Shown here: positions 57,639-64,000 of the stretch, in pieces
Position numbering within the stretch: the first letter of the stretch is position 1
How the letters are laid out: each line of letters begins with the position of its first letter
From: Hymenobacter artigasi
GTDB taxonomy: Bacteria > Bacteroidota > Bacteroidia > Cytophagales > Hymenobacteraceae
Reading direction: 5' to 3'
DNA: 64,000 bases
Assembly (NCBI RefSeq): GCF_012275535.1
Contig: NZ_JAAVTK010000002.1
Coordinates: forward strand, 372,198 to 436,197
Position numbers and translations under genes: made by a program
The notes under the pieces: generated by a model
Seen by the model: only the letters and a program-made list of their open reading frames with translations
Database searches by the model: none
What the model was told of the DNA's origin: nothing

Positions 57639-58823
57639 CTACACCTTGCGCGGCTCTTGGGCCAGCAGGTGCAGGTTGTTGAACACGTCGATGCTATTGC
57701 GGCGCATACCCCGCACCTCCTCGTCCGACAGCTGCCGGATTTTGGTATGGAAGTCCTTGTAATACACCACAAACACAGCCAGCTCCGTCACCCGGTTCTC
57801 ATAGGGCACCATGTTTTCAAGCACCGAATCGAAAAAGGTGGGGCTGTGCGTGGTCACGAAATACTGGTTGTTTTGCTGCGTGGCAATGCGCTCGGCCAGC
57901 TGCGAAACGTAAAGCGGATAGGAATGCGCCTCGGGCTCTTCCAGCAAAATCACGGTGTTGCGGTTCGACTCCATGGCCGCCAAATGGAAGCCGTAGCGCT
58001 GCAACGTGTCGCCGCTGCTCGAATACGGGTAAGCAAAGCTCAGGCCGTCCAACTCCTTCATCACCTCAAAGCGGTTAGCATCGGGGCGCACGCGCAGGCG
58101 CAGGTTGTGGTCGGCGAAGAGGGCGGCAAATTCGTGGCGCAGGTCGGCATTGGCCTCCAGCACCTGCACCAGGTTGTTGCCGTGCGGCGGGTGCAGGGTA
58201 GCATCGGCGTAGCGCCGGTCGAGGTGGGCGTTGCGCTTGAAGCGGTAGGATTTTACGGCCCGGGGCTGCCAGGCCGGCCGCGACGCCAAGTAGCGCCCGC
58301 CAGTACCCGGCCGGTCGGTCCGGCCATCGCGGTCGAACTCGGTGTAGATAAAGCCGGGCTCGGGCAGCACGGCAGCGCTGGCCAGGTGGCCGTGCAGGCG
58401 GGCCAGTAGCTGGGCGTCGTCGCTGGTGCGGGTGCGGCCCCGGCCTTCCAGCAGGGGCAGGCCCAGCTGGGCGCGCAGCAGCAAGTAGGCCGTCTGGCTG
58501 AATACTCCGTACTGAAAGCGCTTGCTCTCGCCCTGGCCCACGCGGCCCAGCAGGCACACATCACGGTCGGTTTCGACGCGGATGGGAGCCGTCATCAGGC
58601 TGTCGTGAAACAGCTGCGCGGGCTTTTCATACCGAATAAAGCTGCGCATGAACCGCTTCTTCTGCTCAAGCGGAAAACTCCCCAGCAGGCTCATGGCCTC
58701 CAGTACCGTCGACTTGCCCACGTTGGGCTGTCCAATGATAAGGTTGACCCGCCGCGGGTGCAGCACGGCATTCCGAATCGACTTGAAATTCTGAATATAA
58801 AGGGTGTTGATTACGTTTTCCAT
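57639..58823 (-). CDS. AAA family ATPase (RecF/OLD-like)
   Basis: A 394-residue ATPase. Walker A is GQPNVGKST (31-39); the Walker B/D-loop region is VILLEEPEAHSYPLY near residue 315, followed by YFVTTHSPTFFDSVL, the pattern of AAA15/AAA21 ABC-type ATPases related to RecF and OLD. Between them lies a large insertion without clear motifs. There is no TOPRIM domain at the C-terminus. Relatives often belong to defence or repair modules; no partner gene is adjacent, so the role is unknown. Confidence 0.85.
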   Translation of the reverse strand: MENVINTLYIQNFKSIRNAVLHPRRVNLIIGQPNVGKSTVLEAMSLLGSFPLEQKKRFMRSFIRYEKPAQLFHDSLMTAPIRVETDRDVCLLGRVGQGESKRFQYGVFSQTAYLLLRAQLGLPLLEGRGRTRTSDDAQLLARLHGHLASAAVLPEPGFIYTEFDRDGRTDRPGTGGRYLASRPAWQPRAVKSYRFKRNAHLDRRYADATLHPPHGNNLVQVLEANADLRHEFAALFADHNLRLRVRPDANRFEVMKELDGLSFAYPYSSSGDTLQRYGFHLAAMESNRNTVILLEEPEAHSYPLYVSQLAERIATQQNNQYFVTTHSPTFFDSVLENMVPYENRVTELAVFVVYYKDFHTKIRQLSDEEVRGMRRNSIDVFNNLHLLAQEPRKV

Positions 58824-59089
58824 TAACAGGGGAAAGCTGGGCACGCCACAGAAGGAGTCCTGAATTCTCAGTTATCCGGCTCCCGACTTGGGATAATACA
58901 TACGTTAAAATGACCCGATTCGGATTAGCCAAGGCTGCTAAAACAATTCATTTGAGCTCATTATTTTCCCTGACCATCAGCCCCCTAACCTCCTGCGCAC
59001 GCAGCAAATCACCCCCATATGACTTCCCATTCCAGCAGGCCTAAATAAGTCCCATAATGGGACAGCACTAACATCCGCCCAACACCCAC
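58824..59089. other. Intergenic region between ATPase start and degP terminator
   Basis: About 265 bp with no supported gene. The stretch 58890-59000 is AT-richer than the surroundings and probably holds the ATPase promoter (minus strand). Confidence 0.4.
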
Positions 59090-59126
59090 AAAAAAAGCCC
59101 CTACCGAGGCGGTAAGGGCTTTTTCA
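59090..59126. terminator. Terminator of the DegP/HtrA gene
   Basis: Stem AAAAAGCCCCTACCG / CGGTAAGGGCTTTTT (one mismatch) with T-run on the minus strand, 26 bp after the stop at 59152. Confidence 0.85.
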
Positions 59127-59151
59127 GGGGTTGACTGATAACTACGCCGGG

Positions 59152-60657
59152 CTATTCCTGCCCGATGGGGTAGTAGGCCTTGCGGCCGTCGGGGTACACG
59201 CCCTCTACCAGCGCACCCGAGCTTTCGCGGGCCTGGTCGAGGAAGTTTTTCACGTCGGCAGGTTTGGTCACCTGGTTTTTATCGATGCGGGTGATGATGA
59301 AGCCATCGGCCATGCCCGTTTCGCGGAAGTTGCTGCCCTTGATGCCGCTGATTTTGGCTCCGCCCTCCAGGCCCAGCTTGGCCAGGTCGCGGGGCTCCAC
59401 GGCCGCAATGGTAGCACCCTCGTACTTGATAGCGGCCGCCATGGCGTCTTCGCGCACAATGCCGGTGGTGCCCGTGGCGTTGCGCAGCACGGCCTCGGCC
59501 AGGCCGGCGGTGCCACCGCGCAGGTAGCTCACCTTAATCTTGTCGCCAGGCCGGAAACGGGCCACCTGCTCCTGCAGCTGCGACGAGGTATTCACGGCTA
59601 CGCCGTTGATTTGGGTAATGATGTCGTCCTTTTTCAGGCCAGCCTGGGCGGCGGCGCTGCCGGCCGTCAGGCCCTGCACGTACACACCGTTCAGGGTGTT
59701 CAGCTTCTTCTCGGAAGCCAGCTTGGCATCCACTTCCTGGATTTGCACGCCGAGCAGGGCGCGCTGCACCACTTTGTATTTCAGCAGGTCGTCCACCACT
59801 TTGCTGGCCAGCGAGCTAGGAATGGCAAAGGAGTAGCCCTCATAACTGCCCGTGTGCGAGGCAATGGCCGAGTTGATGCCAATCAGGTCACCGTTGAGGT
59901 TCACCAGGGCCCCGCCCGAGTTGCCGGGGTTCACCACGGCATCGGTCTGAATGAACGACTCGATGCCCATGTTGTCCTTGCGGCGCAGAATGTCAATGTT
60001 CCGGCCCTTGGCCGAAATGATGCCGGCCGTTACGGTCGAGTTCAGGTTGAAGGGGTTGCCCACGGCCAGCACCCACTGGCCCACTTTCACGTCGTCAGAA
60101 TTGCCATACTTGATGAAGGGCAGGTTGTCGGCCTTCACTTTCAGCACGGCCAGGTCGGTGTTGGGGTCGGCCCCCACCAGCTCAGCTTCGAACTTGCGCT
60201 TGTCGTCCAGCACTACCTCAATCTTGGAGGCTTTGTCGATGACGTGGTTGTTGGTTACGATGTAGCCGTTGGCGGCGATGATTACGCCCGAGCCTGAGCC
60301 TTGGCCCCCGCCCTGCGGCTGCTGACCATGAAACTGCTCCAGCTGGTCGCCAAAGAACTGGCGCAGAAAAGGGTCCATCTGCTGCTGCTGGCGCCGGTCG
60401 ACTGCCGGTGCGGCATATTCAGTCATTACGTGCACCACGGCCGGGGTTACGGCGGCGGCGGCGGCCACAAAGTTCAGGCCCTCGGGCACGGCATAGGGCG
60501 TGCTCTTCATCTCGGAAGTGTAACGCACCTGGGGGTCGGCGGCTACGGCCTGAGGTGCCACGGGGGCGGGCTCGAGCAGCTTGTATCCCCCCACGGCCAC
60601 GCCCCCGCCAAGAATGGCGGAACCGAGCAGGCCGAGCATCATTTGTTTTGCTTGCAT
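59152..60657 (-). CDS. DegP/HtrA-type periplasmic serine protease
   Basis: A 501-residue trypsin-like protease with two PDZ domains. An N-terminal hydrophobic segment (about 6-22) gives export or anchoring. The catalytic triad is H138 (TNNHVID), D168 (NTDLAVL) and S247 (GNSGGAL). PDZ 1 is about 310-390 (VYVQGLTAGSAAAQAGLKKD) and PDZ 2 about 415-500. It degrades or refolds misfolded envelope proteins. The start at 60657 begins the export signal; an in-frame upstream ATG at 60747 is unlikely. A gene for an Hsp20 lies just upstream, another protein-quality factor. Confidence 0.94.
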   Translation of the reverse strand: MQAKQMMLGLLGSAILGGGVAVGGYKLLEPAPVAPQAVAADPQVRYTSEMKSTPYAVPEGLNFVAAAAAVTPAVVHVMTEYAAPAVDRRQQQQMDPFLRQFFGDQLEQFHGQQPQGGGQGSGSGVIIAANGYIVTNNHVIDKASKIEVVLDDKRKFEAELVGADPNTDLAVLKVKADNLPFIKYGNSDDVKVGQWVLAVGNPFNLNSTVTAGIISAKGRNIDILRRKDNMGIESFIQTDAVVNPGNSGGALVNLNGDLIGINSAIASHTGSYEGYSFAIPSSLASKVVDDLLKYKVVQRALLGVQIQEVDAKLASEKKLNTLNGVYVQGLTAGSAAAQAGLKKDDIITQINGVAVNTSSQLQEQVARFRPGDKIKVSYLRGGTAGLAEAVLRNATGTTGIVREDAMAAAIKYEGATIAAVEPRDLAKLGLEGGAKISGIKGSNFRETGMADGFIITRIDKNQVTKPADVKNFLDQARESSGALVEGVYPDGRKAYYPIGQE

Positions 60658-60855
60658 GGGTAAGGGAAAAATTTGAAAAAAGGTTGAATGGGTGAACTGG
60701 AGAACTAATTTAACATCAGCCGAATGAAAACCGAATGAGTCCGGCAAGGTTATTTGCGGCTTAACGCGGAAAAGATTCGCTTTCGCATGATAAGGTTGCT
60801 TTTAGCAGAAAACAGGCCAAACCAAGCTTATCAGTAGCCCAACACTAGCGGCGGC

Positions 60856-60887
60856 AAAAAAGGCACCCCGAGAGGTGCCTTTTTTTC
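60856..60887. terminator. Terminator of the Hsp20 gene
   Basis: Stem AAAAAAGGCACC / GGTGCCTTTTTT with loop CCGAGA, 17 bp beyond the Hsp20 stop. Confidence 0.85.
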
Positions 60888-60903
60888 ATATCCCATCCCG
60901 CGC

Positions 60904-61428
60904 TTAGCGAATTGCGATGTGCTGGGTGGTCACTTTTTCCGTGTCGAAAGGCAGCTTGATGCGTAGAATACCGTCGGTCAGCTCGGCGGCAATGGCCTTC
61001 ACGTTCACCGTTTCGGGCAGGCGGAAGGTGCGCGAGAATTGGCCGTAGCTGGTTTCGGTGCGGCGGAATTTAGGCGTGGCCGGAGCCTCGGGAGTTACTT
61101 CGGCCGAGGCAGCTTCGTTGCCGTTGGCCGTAGCTTCCGTAGCGGGAGCAGCGGCTGCTTTAGCAGCGGCGGCCGGGCTGAGCCGGGAGCCAGATACGAC
61201 GAGCTGGCCGTCGAGGAAATCGAGGGTGACGGCTTCTTTTTTCACGCCGGGCAGGGCCAGGTGCAATTCAAAGCCGGTAGCGGTTTCGAGGATGTCGGCG
61301 GCGGGCACGAAGGCGAGGGTTGCCGGCGCGGCGGCCGTTTGCGGCTCGCGGAGCATGTCGGCCAGCATAGCGCTCAAAGCGCGGCTGGGACGGAGAGAAG
61401 GGCGGTTGTTATAAAGCAGCGTTACCAT
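60904..61428 (-). CDS. Hsp20/alpha-crystallin family small heat shock protein with Ala-rich insert
   Basis: A 174-residue chaperone that holds unfolded proteins. The alpha-crystallin domain starts with PAADILETATGFELHLALPG (about 42-61), then KEAVTLDFLDGQLVVSGSR, and resumes with TSYGQFSRTFRLPETVNVKA and AELTDGILRIKLPF. Between the two halves is an Ala/Glu-rich insert of about 38 residues (about 84-121, SPAAAAKAAAAPATEATANG onward), where other members have a short loop. This is a low-complexity expansion of the beta5-beta7 loop. A longer AT-rich upstream region likely carries its promoter. Confidence 0.9.
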   Translation of the reverse strand: MVTLLYNNRPSLRPSRALSAMLADMLREPQTAAAPATLAFVPAADILETATGFELHLALPGVKKEAVTLDFLDGQLVVSGSRLSPAAAAKAAAAPATEATANGNEAASAEVTPEAPATPKFRRTETSYGQFSRTFRLPETVNVKAIAAELTDGILRIKLPFDTEKVTTQHIAIR

Positions 61429-61725
61429 TGATATATAGAATGTTAGAGGGAAGTGATAAAATCACAGCCGCCAGGCGGCATACCCTGCTTCCCTTAAATT
61501 CTATACCAATTAGTTTATGCGCAATTTTTACGACAATTTGTCTTATTATAAGATATTGTGTAATCATCAAATAACTGTTTAAATGACAAAATCATTCAAT
61601 CAAGCTATTCAGCGCACTATTTAGCTGGAGTTAAATCCTGAATTTTTGTCATTATCACTGATTACGGTTACGGTAAAGATGCTCTGCTCCGCTCCGCTCT
61701 GCATGACGCCTGTTTGGATAGGTAC
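61429..61725. other. AT-rich region upstream of Hsp20
   Basis: About 300 bp with low G+C (61490-61660), no gene seen. The Hsp20 promoter should lie here on the minus strand; I see no exact TAnnTTTG. A GCTCTGCTCCGCTCCGCTCTGCATGAC stretch near 61680 contains a short GCTCC/GCTCT tandem. Confidence 0.4.
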
Positions 61726-62544
61726 TTAGTGCTGCGTGGGTAGCTGCTGGCGGGTTTCGGCGCTTTGGCCCTGGATGATGGTGAAGCGTAAATCGAGGCC
61801 CAGCACTGGGGTTACGGCATTGAGCTTGCCACCGGAGGTCTGGACGCCCATCGAGTTGTACTGAGGCAAGGTGACCAAATAATTGGTCTGGTAGGCAAAC
61901 CAGGGCGTGAAATCGAACAGGCCCGCCACGCGGAAGCCCACTTCGCCGCGCAGGCTGGTGAACTGGATAAACCGCTCGTCGGGGTCGGTGTCGGCTTTGA
62001 GGAGGCGAATGTGGGTGGCGGCCTCGTAGCTCAGGCGGGGACGCAGGGCAAAACCGCCGGTGCCGATGGGCAGGAGCTTTTCGAGGTCGACACGCAGGCG
62101 GGCGTTGGTTTGGCTTTTGGCCCCGGTGGCGCTGGGAAAAACGCGCTCCAGGCTCAGGCGCTGACCAAAGGTGAGCGGGCCGAGGGGACTGCGGTGGCGC
62201 AGCAATACTTCGGGTATCAGCAGGTAGTCTTTGCTGCTGGCGGTGAAGTAGCCGAGGGTGCCGCCCAGGCTCCAGTGCTCGCTCAGGAAATGCTCGTAGG
62301 CCAGGTTCAGGCGCTGCTCATCGAACCCCAGCACGCGCTTGGGTTCGGGCCCAAGGAGGTGGTTGTTGTCGGTGTTCTGTTGGCCGCGCGCGGTCAGGAG
62401 CAGGTAGTCGTTGCCGGGCAGGGCCAGCTCGGCCTGCACTTCTGGCCACAGCTGCAGGCCGGAGGTGGAGCGGCGTGTTTGGGCAGCGGCGGGCCGGGCC
62501 AGCAAAGCGGCCAGCAGCAGGGCGCAGGAGAGAAAACGGTTCAT
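61726..62544 (-). CDS. Outer-membrane beta-barrel protein (DUF2490-like)
   Basis: A 272-residue protein with signal peptide (about 1-21) followed by many amphipathic strands: QLWPEVQAELALPGNDYLLL, NLAYEHFLSEHWSLGGTLGY and EVGFRVAGLFDFTPWFAYQT. Its layout resembles DUF2490 barrels and the protein at 51228, but similarity is at the level of pattern. No C-terminal aromatic anchor residue is obvious. Function unknown; likely an outer-membrane protein. A perfect palindrome lies next to its start. Confidence 0.6.
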   Translation of the reverse strand: MNRFLSCALLLAALLARPAAAQTRRSTSGLQLWPEVQAELALPGNDYLLLTARGQQNTDNNHLLGPEPKRVLGFDEQRLNLAYEHFLSEHWSLGGTLGYFTASSKDYLLIPEVLLRHRSPLGPLTFGQRLSLERVFPSATGAKSQTNARLRVDLEKLLPIGTGGFALRPRLSYEAATHIRLLKADTDPDERFIQFTSLRGEVGFRVAGLFDFTPWFAYQTNYLVTLPQYNSMGVQTSGGKLNAVTPVLGLDLRFTIIQGQSAETRQQLPTQH

Positions 62545-62552
62545 GAGGGGAA

Positions 62553-62623
62553 GTAGCGCGGACTTTTAGTCCGCGAATGGAATGGCGAGGGTGGTTCATT
62601 CGCGGACTAAAAGTCCGCGCTAC
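62553..62623. repeat. Perfect 27-bp inverted repeat with nested palindromes
   Basis: Arms 62553-62579 and 62597-62623 (GTAGCGCGGACTTTTAGTCC onward) match perfectly; each arm is also self-complementary (CGCGGACT-TTT-AGTCCGCG). It lies between the start of the barrel gene and the stop of the M20 gene, so it can serve as M20 terminator. Confidence 0.9.
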
Positions 62624-62629
62624 GTGGCT

Positions 62630-63820
62630 TTACTGCCCCAGCTCCTTTATCGCCAGCCAAGCCATGAGGCCGGGACCGGTTGTGAGCGCCTGCTCGTCGA
62701 TGTCGAAGGTGGGCGTGTGCACGGAGGCAGCGAAGCGGCCATCGGCGTGGCGCGTGCCGAGGCGGTAGAAACAGGCGGGCGCGGCTTGGGAGAAGTAGGC
62801 GAAATCCTCGGCGGCCATCCACTGGTCGAGCTCCACCACGTTTTCGGGGCCGAGGTACGCTTCGGCGGCGGCGCGCACGCGGGCGGTGAGGGCGGGCTCG
62901 TTTTCCAAGTAGGGGTAGCCCACGCGGATTTCAAGCTCGCACACCGCGCCCATGCTGTCGGCCAGGCCTTCGCAGAGCTTGCGCAGGTGCTGGTGGGCCT
63001 CGGCGCGCCACTCTTCATTCAGAGTGCGGAAGGTGCCTTCGATGTAGACTTCGTTAGGAATAACGTTGGTGGCGCCGTTGGCGATGACTTTGCCGAAGCT
63101 CAGCACGGAGGGGATTTTGGGGTTGGCGCGGCGACTGACAATCTGCTGGGCGGCCACGATGATATGGGCGGCCACCAGCACGGGGTCGAGGTTCATTTCG
63201 GGCATGGCACCGTGGCCACCCTTGCCCTTGATGGTGAGGTAGAGCTCGTCGGTGCTGGCCATGTAGCGACCGGGCCGCACCCCAATTTTGCCGGCCGGCA
63301 GGTGCGGAAAAACGTGCTGCCCGAGAACGTGGCCCACGGCCGGGTTCTCCAATACCCCCTCCTTTATCATCAGCGAAGCGCCGCCGGGCAGGCGCTCCTC
63401 TCCGGGCTGAAACATGAGCTTGATGGTGCCTTTAAACTCGCCTTTCAACTCATTGAGGATGCGGGCCGCGCCCAGCAGCGAGGCCGTGTGCACGTCGTGC
63501 CCGCAGGCGTGCATCACGCCGGGGTTGGTCGATTTGTAGGGCACGTCATTGGCTTCCGTGATGGGCAGCGCGTCCATATCGGCCCGCAGGGCAATGGTAG
63601 GGCCGCCGGGCAGGCCTTCGATGAGGGCCAGCACGCCGGTATTGGCAATGGGCTGCGGCGTGAGGCCCAGCTTCGTCAGCTCCCGCGTAACGAAGGCGGC
63701 GGTGTTCACTTCCTCGAAGGAAAGCTCGGGGTGCGCGTGCAGGTGCTGGCGCAGGGCTACGGTATCGGCGGCGTGGGCAGCGGCGAGCTGCTGGATGCGG
63801 GGGATGAGGACGTCGGACAT
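62630..63820 (-). CDS. M20D family metallopeptidase/amidohydrolase
   Basis: A 396-residue co-catalytic metal hydrolase of the M20D group (N-acyl amino acid amidohydrolase/IAA-amino acid hydrolase-like). Seen: RQHLHAHPELSFEE (about 24-37), LRADMDALPI (79-88), the metal-site Cys/His in MHACGHDVHTA (C106, H108), FQPGEE (138-142), and HVFPHLPAGKI followed by GKGGHGAMPE. It likely deacylates N-acyl amino acids or peptides. The start at 63820 opens the family N-terminus (MSDVLIPRIQ); a longer frame upstream is a GC-rich artefact. Confidence 0.93.
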   Translation of the reverse strand: MSDVLIPRIQQLAAAHAADTVALRQHLHAHPELSFEEVNTAAFVTRELTKLGLTPQPIANTGVLALIEGLPGGPTIALRADMDALPITEANDVPYKSTNPGVMHACGHDVHTASLLGAARILNELKGEFKGTIKLMFQPGEERLPGGASLMIKEGVLENPAVGHVLGQHVFPHLPAGKIGVRPGRYMASTDELYLTIKGKGGHGAMPEMNLDPVLVAAHIIVAAQQIVSRRANPKIPSVLSFGKVIANGATNVIPNEVYIEGTFRTLNEEWRAEAHQHLRKLCEGLADSMGAVCELEIRVGYPYLENEPALTARVRAAAEAYLGPENVVELDQWMAAEDFAYFSQAAPACFYRLGTRHADGRFAASVHTPTFDIDEQALTTGPGLMAWLAIKELGQ

Positions 63821-63837
63821 GGTTTGCGAGAACGATA

Positions 63838-63862
63838 ACTCCCCTCCTTTTTTAAGGAGGGG
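63838..63862. repeat. Short palindrome near the right edge
   Basis: CTCCCCTCCTTTTTTAAGGAGGGGA is a hairpin of the same CTCCCCT type as in the repeats at 49163-49337; followed by TTTTGCTAAAAGCAAAAT, a second small hairpin. Confidence 0.6.
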
Positions 63863-63954
63863 ATATTTTGCTAAAAGCAAAATTGGGGTGGTGAAGTCGT
63901 TGAACGATGGCCGAACGCAGCCTTGGGAAAGTCGGTGGGGCCGAGTGGGACGAC

Positions 63955-64000
63955 ATAACCCCCCCCCCCCCAACCCAAGGCGCGGAAAAACCCCCCCAAG
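63955..64000. other. C-rich low-complexity window end
   Basis: Runs of 13 and 7-8 C residues within 46 bp (CCCCCCCCCCCCC and CCCCCCC). This is unlike the rest of the window and suggests a low-quality contig end rather than biology. Confidence 0.5.

Noticed and set aside
57639..58823. Lone AAA ATPase as part of an anti-phage system
   Set aside because: RecF/OLD-like ATPases often occur in defence loci, but no nuclease, TOPRIM or reverse transcriptase partner is next to it, so no defence system is claimed.
1..64000. tRNA, rRNA, tmRNA, CRISPR array or prophage
   Set aside because: No tRNA T-loop/acceptor patterns, no repeat-spacer arrays, and no phage or transposase genes were found by reading both strands; a tRNAscan or Infernal run could still find something I missed.
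63955..64000. C-rich end as a biological repeat or G-quadruplex site
   Set aside because: Position at the very end of the window and irregular C runs point to sequence or assembly error.

Overview
The window is about 62% G+C chromosomal DNA from a Bacteroidota member, most likely Hymenobacter or a close relative (inference). The support is: predicted secreted proteins and outer-membrane barrels of Bacteroidota families (DUF4468, DUF2490, BBP2 porin, DUF4097), a 2-oxoglutarate dehydrogenase E2 with two lipoyl domains, near absence of Shine-Dalgarno sequences, and promoter boxes of the Bacteroidota type TAnnTTTG. No rRNA, tRNA, CRISPR array, prophage or transposase gene was seen. Genes are densely packed on both strands and many are separated by strong palindromes.

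Layout. 1-6 kb: small Lys/Ala-rich proteins, a DisA_N-like protein, DUF805 and NTF2-like genes, an S41 protease and lpdA; the S41 gene is flanked by two copies of the lpdA 3' end plus terminator. 6-12 kb: a DUF433/DUF5615 toxin-antitoxin (TA) pair, an M1 aminopeptidase, and an ammonium transporter/DUF4468/porin group. 12-20 kb: an EamA exporter, a truncated globin, and the 2-oxoglutarate dehydrogenase genes sucB and sucA with an MNT-HEPN TA pair between them. 20-28 kb: a 3D-domain protein, an MRJP-like lipoprotein, a SHOCT protein, a methyltransferase with a signal peptide, an S9 peptidase and a second DUF433/DUF5615 pair. 28-34 kb: two large sensor kinases, one carrying eleven exact-length 63-bp repeats. 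34-44 kb: FUSC transporter, a decayed bestrophin gene, RidA-like, TonB-domain and second DisA_N-domain proteins, then an ECF sigma/anti-sigma/DUF4097 operon.

44.4-55.3 kb is an assimilatory sulfate reduction cluster on the + strand: cysH (APS-reductase type), cysD, cysN, cobA, cysJ, a DUF2490 gene, cysI, and a fusion of a siroheme-synthase dehydrogenase domain with a TauE/SafE permease. It is preceded by a canonical promoter, a SAM-I type riboswitch, a short Cys-rich leader ORF and a candidate intrinsic terminator. The pathway runs sulfate to APS (CysDN), APS to sulfite (CysH) and sulfite to sulfide (CysJI); CobA and the fusion protein provide siroheme, and the permease half may export excess sulfite or another sulfur anion. 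The riboswitch plus Cys leader would let the operon sense both methionine-derived SAM and cysteine.

55-64 kb: a ParE/RelE-type TA pair, an ALDH7-type aldehyde dehydrogenase, an AAA ATPase, a DegP/HtrA protease, an Hsp20 with an Ala-rich insert, an outer-membrane protein and an M20 peptidase. The last about 45 bases are C-rich low-complexity sequence that looks like a poor contig end.
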